From an uncultured Rhodobacter sp. (lineage in GTDB: Bacteria > Pseudomonadota > Alphaproteobacteria > Rhodobacterales > Rhodobacteraceae): 64,000 nucleotides of DNA. Below are positions 8,932 to 17,443 of the stretch, in pieces. Positions within the stretch are counted from its first letter, which is position 1; the number at the start of each line of letters is the position of its first letter. The notes beneath the pieces were generated by a model that searched no databases, had not been told where the DNA came from, and saw nothing but the letters and a program-made list of their open reading frames with translations. The position numbers were made by a program, and so were the translations under genes. The DNA is taken from the NCBI GenBank assembly GCA_945952585.1, contig CAMFII010000006.1:173160-237159 (forward strand). The letters run 5' to 3'.

Positions 8932-8985
8932 CGAATTTTCATGCGAAAATTCGGGGAAAGGGCGCTGATTTTTCGTAGAAAAATC
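8932..8985. repeat. Tandem pair of A+T-rich palindromes between soxB and soxD
   Basis: Two perfect hairpins sit in the 94-nt soxB-soxD gap. The first is CGAATTTTC (8932-8940), a 4-nt loop and GAAAATTCG (8945-8953). The second is GATTTTTC (8967-8974), a 3-nt loop and GAAAAATC (8978-8985). Neither is followed by a T-run in the operon direction, so they are not ordinary terminators. A similar paired arrangement occurs at 45571-45617. They may set the stability or relative translation of soxB against the downstream genes; that is inference. Confidence 0.7.
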
Positions 8986-8995
8986 GGGGAGGCCA

Positions 8996-10243
8996 TCAGT
9001 GCGCCACCCCTGCCGCCACCGACTCGTCGATGAAGCGGCCTTCACGGAAGCGGCCGAGGTTGAACTCGGCGGCGAGCGGCCCAGGTTCGCCCTTGGCCAT
9101 CAGCTCGGCCATCGCCCAGCCCGAGCCGGGGATCGCCTTGAAGCCGCCGGTGCCCCAGCCGCAGTTGATGAAGCAGTTGCCGAGCGGCGTCTTCGAGATG
9201 ATGGGCGAGCGGTCGCCGGTCATGTCGACGATCCCGCCCCATTGCCGCAGCATCTTCAGGCGGCTGATCATCGGGAAGGTCTCGATCAGCGCGCGCAGCG
9301 TTTCCTCGATATGCTGGAAGGAGCCGCGCTGCGTGAAGTTGTTGAAGCCGTCGGTGCCGCCGCCGATCACCATCTCGCCCTTGTCGGACTGGCTCATGTA
9401 GCCGTGGACGGTGTTGGCCATGACGACCACGTCCATGCAGGGCTTGATCGGCTCGGAAACAAGCGCCTGCAGCGCCACCGCCTCGATCGGCAGGCGGAAG
9501 CCCGCCATCTCGGCCACCTGCCCCGAATGGCCGGCGACCACGATGCCGAGCTTGCCGCAGCCGATGAAGCCCTTGGTCGTCTCGACCCCGGTGACCTTGC
9601 CGCCTTCCGACCGGACGCCCTTCACCTCGCATTGCTGGATGATGTCCATGCCCATGTTCGAGCAGGCCCGGGCATAGCCCCATGCGACCGCATCGTGCCG
9701 CGCCGTGCCGCCTCGCGCCTGGTAGAGCGCGCCAAGGACCGGATAGCGCGGCCCGTCGATGTTGATGATCGGCACCAGCTCCTTCACCCGCTCCGGCCCG
9801 ATCCATTCGGTCGTCACATTCTGGAGACCGTTCGCGTGAACCGTGCGCAGGTAGCCGCGGACCTCGTGATGGGTCTGTGCCAGCATCAGGAGGCCGCGGG
9901 GCGAGAACATGACGTTGTAGTTCAGGTCCTGGCTCAGGTCCTCGTAAAGGCTGCGGGCCTTTTCGTAGATCGCGGCCGAGGGGTCCTGCAGGTAGTTCGA
10001 GCGGATGATGGTGGTGTTCCGGCCGGTATTGCCGCCGCCCAGCCAGCCCTTCTCGATCACCGCGACATTGGTGATGCCGAAATTCTTGCCGAGATAATAA
10101 GCGGTTGCCAGGCCGTGCCCGCCGGCACCGACGATGACCACGTCGTAGCGGGACTTCGGTTCGGGGCTGCGCCAAGCGCGCTCCCATCCCTGGTGGAAGC
10201 GCAGCGCCTCTCGGGCGATGGCAAAGATGGAGTAGCGTGACAT
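8996..10243 (-). CDS. soxB: Sarcosine oxidase, beta subunit
   Basis: 415 residues. The FAD-binding Rossmann motif VIVGAGGHGLATAYYLGK covers about 36-53. The His in GGTARHDAV (about 183) is a candidate for the covalent 8-alpha-FMN link known in heterotetrameric enzymes. A C-terminal GTGGFKAIPGSG closes the FAD site. Beta carries the sarcosine dehydrogenation site. The start at 10243 yields the family N-terminus MSRYSIFAIAREAL; a much longer open frame upstream has no homology. It is the first gene of soxBDAG. Confidence 0.94.
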   Translation of the reverse strand: MSRYSIFAIAREALRFHQGWERAWRSPEPKSRYDVVIVGAGGHGLATAYYLGKNFGITNVAVIEKGWLGGGNTGRNTTIIRSNYLQDPSAAIYEKARSLYEDLSQDLNYNVMFSPRGLLMLAQTHHEVRGYLRTVHANGLQNVTTEWIGPERVKELVPIINIDGPRYPVLGALYQARGGTARHDAVAWGYARACSNMGMDIIQQCEVKGVRSEGGKVTGVETTKGFIGCGKLGIVVAGHSGQVAEMAGFRLPIEAVALQALVSEPIKPCMDVVVMANTVHGYMSQSDKGEMVIGGGTDGFNNFTQRGSFQHIEETLRALIETFPMISRLKMLRQWGGIVDMTGDRSPIISKTPLGNCFINCGWGTGGFKAIPGSGWAMAELMAKGEPGPLAAEFNLGRFREGRFIDESVAAGVAH

Positions 10244-10435
10244 CGGGCCTGCCCCCTGGTTCCGGGTGTTCCTGCTTCTGGATCGCAGCCGCGTTCTAGC
10301 CGCACCCGCAAGCGGCACAATCGGGAAAAATGCGACATTGCCAGTCACACTGCCGCGACAGCATCGCGCAGCCGATTGCGGCTTTTGCCGGCACGCCAGC
10401 CGCATTACATGGAAGCGGCGGAAAGCGGAGGTGTC

Positions 10436-11662
10436 ATGCTGTTCTGGATCGCGGCAGGCGGGATTACACTGGCGGTCGGGGCAATCCTGCTGCTGGCGGG
10501 GTTGCGGGCAGGCGGCGCGGCCACGCCGGCGGCGGAATTTGACCTGCAGGTCTATCGCGACCAGCTGCGCGAGGTCGATCGCGACGAGGCGCGCGGCGTC
10601 ATCGGAACCGAGGATGCGGCGCGGCTGAAGACCGAGCTTGGCCGCAAGGTTCTGGAAGCCGACCGCGCCCGCGCCGCCGCCACAACCGAAAGGGAGCCGT
10701 CGCGTCAGGCGCAGCTGGCACTCGCGCTCGCGGTGCTGACCCTGATGCTGGGCGGGGTCTGGGCCTATTACCGGCTCGGCGCGCCGGGCTATCCCGACCT
10801 GCCGATCGCCGAACGCCTGGCAATGGCCGAGGAAGCCCATGCCAACCGCCCGCACCAGGCCGAAGCGGTCAAGGCCGCCGCCGCGAGCCTTCCCGCGCCG
10901 CCGCAAGCCTCGGCCGAGTTCCTCGGGCTGATGGACAAGCTTCGCGCGGCGATGAAGGACCGGCCTGATGACGTTCAGGGCCAGCGGCTCCTGGCGCGCA
11001 ACGAGGCGGCGCTTGGGAATTTCGACGCGGCGATCGTGGCCCAGACCAAGGTCATCACCCTGTCCGGCGACAAGTCGACCGGCGAGGATCACGCCACGCT
11101 GGCCGAAATGATGATCCTGCAGGCCGGTGGGTTCGTCTCGCCCGAGGCCGAGGCCGAGTTGGTGAAGGCGCTGCAGCTCGATCCGGGCAACGGCACGGCG
11201 ATCTATTACGCCGGGGTGATGTTCCTGCAGAACGGCCGCCCGGACCGGGCGTTCGAGCTCTGGGCGCCCCTCCTCGACCGGTCGGGCAAGGACGACCCCT
11301 GGGTCGCCCCGATCCGCGCCAATATCGAGATGGTGGCCGAAGCCGCCGGCGAACAGTACACGCTGCCGCCCGAACCCGGCGCGCCCGGCCCCTCGGCGGC
11401 CGATGTGCAGGCTGCGGGTCAGATGTCGACCGAGGACCGCCAGCAGATGATCAGGGGCATGGTCCAGCAGCTCAGCGACCGGCTGGCGAGCCAGGGCGGG
11501 ACGCCCGAGGAATGGGCGCGGCTCATCAATGCCTATGGCGTGCTGGGCGAGACCGACAAGGCGAAGCAGGCCTGGTCCGACGCCCAGGCAAAGTTTGCCG
11601 GCAAGGACGCCGAGCTTGCGACCATCCGCACGGCGGCCCAGAGCGCGGGGGTGGCCGAGTGA
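10436..11662 (+). CDS. ccmI: Cytochrome c biogenesis protein CcmI
   Basis: 408 residues: an N-terminal transmembrane segment (about 2-21), then the CcmI signature EFDLQVYRDQLREVDRDEARGVI, split by a second membrane segment (about 101-118), and a periplasmic TPR-rich region. CcmI chaperones apocytochrome c to the CcmFH ligation complex. The start at 10436 has GGAGGTG just upstream; an earlier in-frame Met does not. It overlaps ruvX as GTGA. The other ccm genes are not in the window. Confidence 0.9.
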   Translation: MLFWIAAGGITLAVGAILLLAGLRAGGAATPAAEFDLQVYRDQLREVDRDEARGVIGTEDAARLKTELGRKVLEADRARAAATTEREPSRQAQLALALAVLTLMLGGVWAYYRLGAPGYPDLPIAERLAMAEEAHANRPHQAEAVKAAAASLPAPPQASAEFLGLMDKLRAAMKDRPDDVQGQRLLARNEAALGNFDAAIVAQTKVITLSGDKSTGEDHATLAEMMILQAGGFVSPEAEAELVKALQLDPGNGTAIYYAGVMFLQNGRPDRAFELWAPLLDRSGKDDPWVAPIRANIEMVAEAAGEQYTLPPEPGAPGPSAADVQAAGQMSTEDRQQMIRGMVQQLSDRLASQGGTPEEWARLINAYGVLGETDKAKQAWSDAQAKFAGKDAELATIRTAAQSAGVAE

Positions 11663-12144
11663 CGGCCTTCGACCAGATCGCCGATTTCGCCGCCGCCCTG
11701 CCCCGGCACGGCGCGCTGGTGGGTCTCGATCTGGGCGACAAGACCATCGGCGTCGCGGTCTCGGACGGGCTGCGGCAGGTGGCGACGCCGCTTCTGACCA
11801 TCCGGCGGGTGAAATTCACCACCGACGCCGACGAACTGCTGAGGATCGTCCGGGCGCGCGACCTCAAGGGGCTGGTGCTCGGCCTGCCCCTGAACATGGA
11901 CGGCAGCGAGGGGCCGAGGGTGCAATCGACCCGCGCCTTCGCGCGCAACCTCGCGCGGCTGACCGACCTGCCTATGGTGTTCTGGGACGAACGCCTGTCG
12001 ACCGTTGCGGCAGAAAGGGCACTTCTGGAGGCGGATACGTCGCGGAAGCGTCGTTCCGAGGTGATCGACCACGTCGCGGCAGGCTATATCCTGCAAGGAG
12101 CCTTGGATCGCTTGGGATTTCTGGCGCGGGAGAGTGGCTCGTGA
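11659..12144 (+). CDS. ruvX: Putative pre-16S rRNA nuclease / Holliday junction resolvase-like protein (YqgF)
   Basis: 161 residues. An RNase H-like fold is signalled by LVGLDLGDKTIGVAVSDG (first catalytic Asp), GLPLNMDGSEGP and FWDERLSTV. YqgF/RuvX acts in 16S rRNA 5' maturation in E. coli; the Holliday resolvase name is historical. The start is a GTG that overlaps the ccmI stop (GTGA), which gives the right family length. It is coupled at its 3' end, again by GTGA, to the DUF1289 gene. Confidence 0.9.
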   Translation: MTAFDQIADFAAALPRHGALVGLDLGDKTIGVAVSDGLRQVATPLLTIRRVKFTTDADELLRIVRARDLKGLVLGLPLNMDGSEGPRVQSTRAFARNLARLTDLPMVFWDERLSTVAAERALLEADTSRKRRSEVIDHVAAGYILQGALDRLGFLARESGS

Positions 12145-12371
12145 AGCAGGACGTGTGGAAGCGGCAGGAGATCGAGTCGCCCTGCGTCAAGCTGTGCGTC
12201 GTCCACCCCGAGGAACGCATCTGCGTCGGCTGTTACCGCAGCATCGAAGAGATATCGGCCTGGTCGCGCCTGACCCCCGAGGAACGCAGCGCCATCATCG
12301 CCGACCTCCCGTCGCGCGCCCCGCGCCTTGCCCGTCGCCGTGGCGGGCGCATCGGGCGACTGGACCGCTGA
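12141..12371 (+). CDS. DUF1289 small Cys-rich protein
   Basis: 76 residues starting at a GTG that overlaps the ruvX stop. The DUF1289 core is clear: SPCVKLCVVHPEERICVGC with four conserved Cys (two C-x3/x2-C pairs), then a helix IEEISAWSRLTPEERSAII. It is a likely small metal-binding or Fe-S protein of unknown function. The C-terminal 20 residues are Arg-rich. Coupling to ccmI and ruvX suggests co-expression rather than a shared pathway. Confidence 0.85.
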   Translation: MKQDVWKRQEIESPCVKLCVVHPEERICVGCYRSIEEISAWSRLTPEERSAIIADLPSRAPRLARRRGGRIGRLDR

Positions 12372-12377
12372 TCGCTC

Positions 12378-13157
12378 TCAAGGGAGCCTGAGCCAGTCTG
12401 CGACCGAGGGAAACTCGGGACGGAAATAAGCATTCACCCGACCCATCGGATCCGCGACGGCGCCCTCGGCCCAAGGCGCCATTCCGTGCAGGACCAGTCG
12501 GTGGAGCAACAGCGCCTCGCCCGGTCGCGCGGGAAGTGCGACGCGTCGGCACGAGGCGAAAACCTCGCGGCGCGCAGCCTGATAGATGTCCGTCGGGTCG
12601 ACGTCCGGCCACGCCTCCTCCGGATGCGGCGCCAGGGCAGCGGCGAAGGCCCGGCGCAGGATCTCGTGGCTGCCCTCCCAGACGACAAGCGGGGCGGCGT
12701 CCGGATCCGCTTCGGTCAGTGGCAGGCCGAGGATGAAGCCATGCGGCTCGCGGATCATCCGCCGTTTTTGCGGACCCATGGCGAGCAGGCCGTCGACATG
12801 GGCGGCATCGCGGTCGCGGCGAAAGCGGAAGGCCGCCTCGCTTTCTTCGGGCGACGGCCGCGGATAGCCTGGCCGCAACGCGGAAACCTGAGCGCGATGC
12901 CACGCCGTCACCGGCATCGGCAACGCCTGCCGGACCGAGACCGGCAATGCGACGTCGGCCACACGGCCCGCCGAATCGTTCGCCAAGGCATCGACACCGG
13001 GAAACCAGGTCCCGCCGCAGCGCCATTCGGCGTCGGGTGCGTCCAGCGCCGCCTGCGCCAGCGGCAACGCCGCCTGCGCCCAGGCCAACACATCGGGGTC
13101 GAACGGCAGGCGCCTCCAGCCCTGTTCCGTCCAACTGGACGCCTTGGCCATTCGCAT
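12378..13157 (-). CDS. Phytanoyl-CoA dioxygenase (PhyH)-like 2-oxoglutarate/Fe(II) oxygenase
   Basis: 259 residues. The iron facial triad appears as His120-x-Asp122 (AAHVDGLL) and His224 (LVLHGMAPW), with an Arg at about 240 or 246 (GRVNAYFR) for 2-oxoglutarate. Such enzymes hydroxylate small metabolites or fatty acyl groups; the substrate here is unknown. The start at 13157 is preferred because AGAGGGG lies 4-5 nt upstream; a second Met two codons on is possible. It is convergent with the DUF1289 gene, with a 6-nt gap. Confidence 0.75.
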   Translation of the reverse strand: MRMAKASSWTEQGWRRLPFDPDVLAWAQAALPLAQAALDAPDAEWRCGGTWFPGVDALANDSAGRVADVALPVSVRQALPMPVTAWHRAQVSALRPGYPRPSPEESEAAFRFRRDRDAAHVDGLLAMGPQKRRMIREPHGFILGLPLTEADPDAAPLVVWEGSHEILRRAFAAALAPHPEEAWPDVDPTDIYQAARREVFASCRRVALPARPGEALLLHRLVLHGMAPWAEGAVADPMGRVNAYFRPEFPSVADWLRLP

Positions 13158-13298
13158 GCACCCCTCTTGGCGAGCCGATCGGGACCAGCCTAGCGGTGGG
13201 ACCGGGGAACTGCCAGACGGTCTGGTCCTTTCCAACCGGGCTGGATAAGATGCATTGAATAATCAGCGTTTCCGCTCCCCCGCTTCTTAGGTCCCCTT

Positions 13299-14495
13299 AT
13301 GTCCGAAGATCTGTTTCGGCCCGCCTTGGTGCTGGGCCTTCTGACCTGTATCGGCCCCTTTGCCATCGACATGTTCCTTCCGGCCATGCCGACCATCGCT
13401 GCCGACCTCGGCACAACGCCGGCGGCGATGCAGGGGACGATCACCGGCTACTTCATCGCTTTCGGCCTTGCGCAGCTGATCTATGGCCCCTGGGCGGATC
13501 AGGCCGGGCGCAAGCTGCCGATCTATGTCGGCGTTGGCATCTTTCTGATCGGCTCGTTGCTGTGCACCCTGGCCGGCTCGGTCGAGCAGCTGATCGCCGG
13601 GCGCGTGGTTCAGGGCCTTGGCGGGGCAGCCGTGATGGTGGTGCCGCGCGCCGTGATCCGCGACATGTATACCGGCCACGCCGCGACCCGGCTGATGGCG
13701 GCGATCATGCTGGTGATCTCGGTCTCGCCCATGCTCGCGCCGCTGGCCGGCTCGGGCCTGATCGCGGTTTCGGGCTGGCGCGTTATCTTCCTCGTCCTGG
13801 CCATCGCCGCGGTGGTTAGCCTCCTGATGACGCGGTTCCTGCTGGCCGAGACGCTGCCCCGCGACCAGCGGCAGCCGGTTTCGGTCGCGGCCCTCTGGTC
13901 CGGGGCGAAGTCGCTGTTCCGCGACCCGGTCTTCCTCGGCCTGACCTTCGTCGGCGGCTTCGGCATGGCGAGCTTCTTCGTCTTCATCGCGCAGGCCGCC
14001 TTCGTCTACACGCAAGGCTTCGGCCTGTCGCCGACCGGCTTTTCGCTGGCCTTCGCGGTCAATGCGATCGGCTTCTTTGCCTCATCGCAAATGGCGGCTT
14101 CGCTTGGCCTGCGTTTCGGCGCGCGGCGGGTGGTGCGGGTGGCGACGACCGGCTTTGCCCTCGTGACCGTGGCGCTCGCAGCGCTGGCGCTTTCCGGAAT
14201 CTCGGGCCTGGGACTGACGATCGGCGGGCTGTTTCTGGCCAATGCCTGCCTTGGCCTCGTGATCCCGACGACGATGGTGATGGCGCTGGATGACCACGGC
14301 GACAATGCCGGGCTTGCCTCGTCGCTTGGCGGCACACTGCAGATGCTGGCCGGGGGCGCGATGGTTGCGGCGACAGGTCAGTTCTTCGACGGCAGCGTTG
14401 CGCCGATGCTGGCCGCCATCGCGATCTGCGGCATCCTCGCCTTTGCTCTGGCGCAGATCGTGCTTGGGCGTCAGCCGGTTACGGCCGGAACCTGA
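13299..14495 (+). CDS. Bcr/CflA-family multidrug efflux MFS transporter
   Basis: 398 residues with twelve predicted membrane helices. The Bcr/CflA opening is present (CIGPFAIDMFLPAMPTIAADL), as is the MFS loop motif GPWADQAGRKLP between helices 2 and 3. Family members are proton-driven exporters of drugs such as bicyclomycin and sulfonamides, or of small metabolites such as cysteine. The 3' end overlaps convergent dusA by 25 nt. No regulator is adjacent. Confidence 0.9.
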   Translation: MSEDLFRPALVLGLLTCIGPFAIDMFLPAMPTIAADLGTTPAAMQGTITGYFIAFGLAQLIYGPWADQAGRKLPIYVGVGIFLIGSLLCTLAGSVEQLIAGRVVQGLGGAAVMVVPRAVIRDMYTGHAATRLMAAIMLVISVSPMLAPLAGSGLIAVSGWRVIFLVLAIAAVVSLLMTRFLLAETLPRDQRQPVSVAALWSGAKSLFRDPVFLGLTFVGGFGMASFFVFIAQAAFVYTQGFGLSPTGFSLAFAVNAIGFFASSQMAASLGLRFGARRVVRVATTGFALVTVALAALALSGISGLGLTIGGLFLANACLGLVIPTTMVMALDDHGDNAGLASSLGGTLQMLAGGAMVAATGQFFDGSVAPMLAAIAICGILAFALAQIVLGRQPVTAGT

Positions 14496-15529
14496 AGTTC
14501 AGCGAGAGCCGCGTCGATCAGCTCAAGCCCCGCCCCCGGACGGCTCACCCCCTCCGACAGCACGCGCCGCCAACCGCGCGCGCCGGGGCGGCCGTGGAAG
14601 AGGCCCAGCATGTGCCGGGTGATCTGGTGAAGCCGTCCGCCCTGCTCCAGATGCCGGGCGATATAGGGCCGCATCGCTTCGACGACGGCGAAGGCATCGC
14701 GGCCCGGCCCATCGCCCCAGAGCACGTCGGCGCCGATCAAGGTGTTGCCCGGCTCGTGATAGGCGGCGCGGCCAAGCATGACCCCGTCGAGACCCTGTGC
14801 CAGGAACTCCCTCGCCTGCGCCAGCGAGGTGATCCCGCCGTTGATGGCGATGGTCAGGTCGGGAAACTCCCGCTTCATCCGCAGGACCAGCGGATAGTCG
14901 AGCGGCGGGATCTCGCGGTTTTCCTTCGGGCTCAGGCCTTGAAGCCAGGCCTTCCGGGCGTGGATGACGAAATGGGAAACGCCTGCTCGGCTGACTGTTT
15001 CCAGGAACGCCGGCAATACCTCTTCCGGAACCTGATCGTCCACGCCGATGCGACATTTGACCGTGACCGGAACCGGGCTTTCGGCGATCATCGCCGCCAC
15101 GCAGTCGGCCACGACGCCGGGCTGCTGCATCAGGACAGCGCCGAAACAGCCCGACTGGACCCGGTCCGAGGGGCAGCCGACATTCAGGTTGATCTCGTCA
15201 TAGCCCCAGTCGCGGGCAATTCGCACCGCCTGCGCCAATTCGCCCGGCTCCGAGCCGCCGAGTTGCAGGGCGACGGGATGCTCGGCATCGGAATAGTCGA
15301 GAAGCCGCGCCTTCGGGCCATGCACGATCGCCGCCGAGGTCACCATCTCGGTGTAGAGCATGGCGCGGCGGGTCATCAGGCGGTGGAAGTAGCGGCAATG
15401 CCGATCCGTCCAATCCATCATCGGCGCGACGGACAACCGCGCGGCAGAGCGAACAAGGGGGGCGCCCGCGACGTCCGGCACCTGGGGCTGCGACAAGGTT
15501 TGGGATTCCCTCAAGCTAGAACCGGTCAT
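14471..15529 (-). CDS. dusA: tRNA-dihydrouridine(20/20a) synthase DusA
   Basis: About 350 residues. It has an FMN-binding TIM barrel with VAPMMDWTDRHCRYFHR near the N-terminus, EINLNVGCPSDRVQSGCFGAVLM with the catalytic Cys in SGCFGA, and INGGITSLAQA for phosphate binding. It reduces uridines 20/20a of the tRNA D-loop using NADPH. The start is unsure: ATG at 15529 is used, but ATG at 15556 and a TTG about 36 nt inside with GAGGGAA before it are possible. The core begins only around the LSVAPMMDWTD segment. Confidence 0.9.
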   Translation of the reverse strand: MTGSSLRESQTLSQPQVPDVAGAPLVRSAARLSVAPMMDWTDRHCRYFHRLMTRRAMLYTEMVTSAAIVHGPKARLLDYSDAEHPVALQLGGSEPGELAQAVRIARDWGYDEINLNVGCPSDRVQSGCFGAVLMQQPGVVADCVAAMIAESPVPVTVKCRIGVDDQVPEEVLPAFLETVSRAGVSHFVIHARKAWLQGLSPKENREIPPLDYPLVLRMKREFPDLTIAINGGITSLAQAREFLAQGLDGVMLGRAAYHEPGNTLIGADVLWGDGPGRDAFAVVEAMRPYIARHLEQGGRLHQITRHMLGLFHGRPGARGWRRVLSEGVSRPGAGLELIDAALAELQVPAVTG

Positions 15530-15941
15530 GTAGCAACATTGCGGGATCATTTCCATGCGGCTTCACCAGGCCATCCGGCAAGGCCTTGCCCAGAACCCCC
15601 AGACCTGCGGCACCACTCGGAGTGGTTCCAGCAAGGGGAATGGGTCTGCAATCGGGCCATATCCGTCTAAAGCAGTGATATGTTGCGATGTCTCCAAGAA
15701 GGGGAATGGCTGACTGCCATGGCGGCAAGTCAGGGACACAGGATCCCGTTGGCCGAGCCGGACCACTTCGTGACAGGCGCTTAGACCGCGTCCGTGGAGG
15801 AGATCCCCGAAGTCGCGAACGGTTTGAGGGGAGCGGAAGGACTTCGAAACTGGCATCCAGATGCTCTCGGTGCCGGTCTGGAAGAAGCGGAAAGACTAAC
15901 GTACGCACTTTAATCGATCTTTGAGCGGACAGCGAAGCCTT
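15530..15941. other. Intergenic stretch without a convincing gene
   Basis: About 410 nt between dusA and the DUF1194 gene. Short open frames exist on both strands (for example 15563-15856 minus and 15688-15924 plus), but none has a recognisable domain, a good ribosome site or codon use like its neighbours. Two partly similar segments built around AAGGGGAATGG (near 15634 and 15698) hint at an old internal duplication. It may be decayed coding or mobile DNA; I cannot name it. Confidence 0.4.
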
Positions 15942-16655
15942 CTAAAGCAGCGGCGCTAAGGAAGCAGAGAGTGACGGCTCGATTTCGCGTTTGAGTTTCA
16001 GTCGAATTGCTTCCGCAAAGTCCTCGAAACTGTCGACCTCCATGACAAAGCATCCGGGTCCGGTGATCAACGAACTGCGGTAGTATTCAGTCAGGTCTGG
16101 CTCGTCAGTCGTTATTGCCAGGCCGTTCACAATAACATTCAGGTGCTCGGCCCGCGCCCTTGCCGCGCTCAGCGTGACCCTGGGAGAGCCGCTCCTCGGT
16201 CCGGGTGTCGCACGACCGTCGCCTGACACATTGATAATCTTGCGTAAACCGCAACTTTCGTGCGCCTCAAGCAGGTCCAGCGCGACTGCCAGACCGTTTC
16301 CTATCTCCGTGTCCCCATTGATCTCTCTCCGGGACGTCATGAACCAGTCAGCCAGCACAAGCGCATCCGCTTCGGACGTGATGCTCTGCCACATCCGAAC
16401 ATGCCTCGGTTCTTGTGGGCCAGCCCACATGACGACGGCGACATCGACCCTGCCCGCCTCGGCGAGTGCTTTCAAAACAGTCGGATTGGCAAATGCTGCT
16501 GCATACCCCTCCATCTGCAAGGCATATTCCTCGTCATTGATGCTGCTCGAGCTATCAATAGCGAGGATGAGGGATAGATCAGGACACCTGATCTCAGAAT
16601 TTGAGGGCTGGACGGTAGCCAACAGGAAGATAGCGGCAGACAGCATTGTGAACAT
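15942..16655 (-). CDS. DUF1194 von Willebrand-like secreted protein
   Basis: 237 residues. An N-terminal signal peptide (about 1-20) is followed by a vWA-like core with the MIDAS-type DxSxS in LAIDSSSSI, a Thr/Asp metal position near GDTEIGNGL and INVSGDGRATPG. DUF1194 proteins are periplasmic or secreted with no assigned role. The ribosome site GGAGGATCC lies 5 nt from the ATG. It is paralogous to the gene at 31277-32014: both share LxLAID(S/A)SSS, VSGDGR-type and VNGLxIT segments. Surrounding base composition is less G+C-rich than the rest of the window. Confidence 0.85.
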   Translation of the reverse strand: MFTMLSAAIFLLATVQPSNSEIRCPDLSLILAIDSSSSINDEEYALQMEGYAAAFANPTVLKALAEAGRVDVAVVMWAGPQEPRHVRMWQSITSEADALVLADWFMTSRREINGDTEIGNGLAVALDLLEAHESCGLRKIINVSGDGRATPGPRSGSPRVTLSAARARAEHLNVIVNGLAITTDEPDLTEYYRSSLITGPGCFVMEVDSFEDFAEAIRLKLKREIEPSLSASLAPLL

Positions 16656-17100
16656 AAAGGATCCTCCGGCAGTGAGAGTTTCTTCCTTTATTCAGCGCGC
16701 GCTTGGTCCATTTCCTCGATCTGAATTACGTCCAAAGTCAAAGCATGCCATTGCGTAAACAAGATACCACGGATTCAGCAAAGCGACTGCCGATTCTTCG
16801 CTAGTGCAGTCAATCCGTCTGCCCTTCACAGACACAGCCCCACCGATCTTTCGCGATTCAGGAGAGCGCTAGGGATTGACCCCGAACGAAACGGTTCAGC
16901 CTGGCAACGCAGCGATCTTGAGGCTTCCGACATTTCGAAAGAAATTCGCCAAATCGGCCCAGACGTTAGATCGGAAATGTATCGTCCCGGACAGCCCGCT
17001 TTAGCGGCTTCGGGGGGCTCACTCACCCTGCTCCCTCCCGAAGAAGCACGTGAAGGCTCCGGGCGTGGCCGGATCGATAGAACGTTTTCCGGTGGACACG
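16656..17100. other. Intergenic stretch between DUF1194 gene and tRNA-Ser
   Basis: About 445 nt with no supported gene. The part near 16690-16800 is visibly A+T-richer than the surroundings. A plus-strand frame stays open from about 16870 into the tRNA (with segments such as RSDLEASDISKEIRQIGPD), but has no start, no known domain and no ribosome site. The position next to a tRNA 3' end is a common integration site, yet I saw no integrase gene or duplicated tRNA tail. Confidence 0.4.
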
Positions 17101-17190
17101 TGGCGGAAGCGGTGGGATTCGAACCCACGGTGGGGTTCCCCCCACGCTAGTTTTCAAGACTAGAGCCTTAAACCACTCGGCCACACTTCC
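17101..17190 (-). tRNA. tRNA-Ser (anticodon TGA)
   Basis: 90 nt including the encoded CCA. The minus strand gives a GGAAGTG acceptor strand pairing with the 3' CGCTTCC-type strand, a D-arm with GGCCGAGTGGTTTAAGGC, an anticodon loop CTTGAAA (anticodon TGA), a long class II variable arm GTGGGGGGAACCCCAC and the T-loop GGTTCGAATCC. The long variable arm and anticodon identify serine, reading UCN codons (UCA in particular). Confidence 0.97.
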
Positions 17191-17211
17191 GGAACATCGT
17201 GATCCGACAGG

Positions 17212-17240
17212 CTTATGGTCGAATTGGACCCGGGGTGCAA
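17212..17240 (-). promoter_or_regulatory. Putative promoter of tRNA-Ser
   Basis: On the minus strand TTGCAC (17235-17240), a 17-nt spacer and CATAAG (17212-17217) lie about 21 nt before the tRNA. Spacing and position suit sigma70; the -10 is imperfect. Confidence 0.45.
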
Positions 17241-17443
17241 CTGTCCGCGGCGGTCGCGGTGGCCGTCCTGCTGGCGCCCAACCACGTCGCCGCGCCGGGG
17301 GCAGAGGAATTCCGCCGAAACTGCCCGCCACTCTTTCCAGCGCCGATGCAGGTCGATATGATGCGCGCGGGCAGGTCCCCGCGGGGTGCGCGGGGGGCGA
17401 AAAGCGCGGCGTAGAACGCGCGGCAAGAAAGGGACTACTGAAA

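Noticed and set aside
10244..10435. Gap between soxB and ccmI considered for a glycine or THF riboswitch.
   Set aside because: No tandem aptamer or conserved core could be recognised; only short G+C inverted pairs.
15563..15924. Short open frames on both strands between dusA and the DUF1194 gene, considered as transposase remnants.
   Set aside because: No transposase motif or terminal inverted repeat could be identified.
16862..17150. Plus-strand frame running into tRNA-Ser, considered as an integrase or recombinase tail.
   Set aside because: No Arg-His-Arg-Tyr pattern, no start codon with a ribosome site, and it crosses the tRNA.
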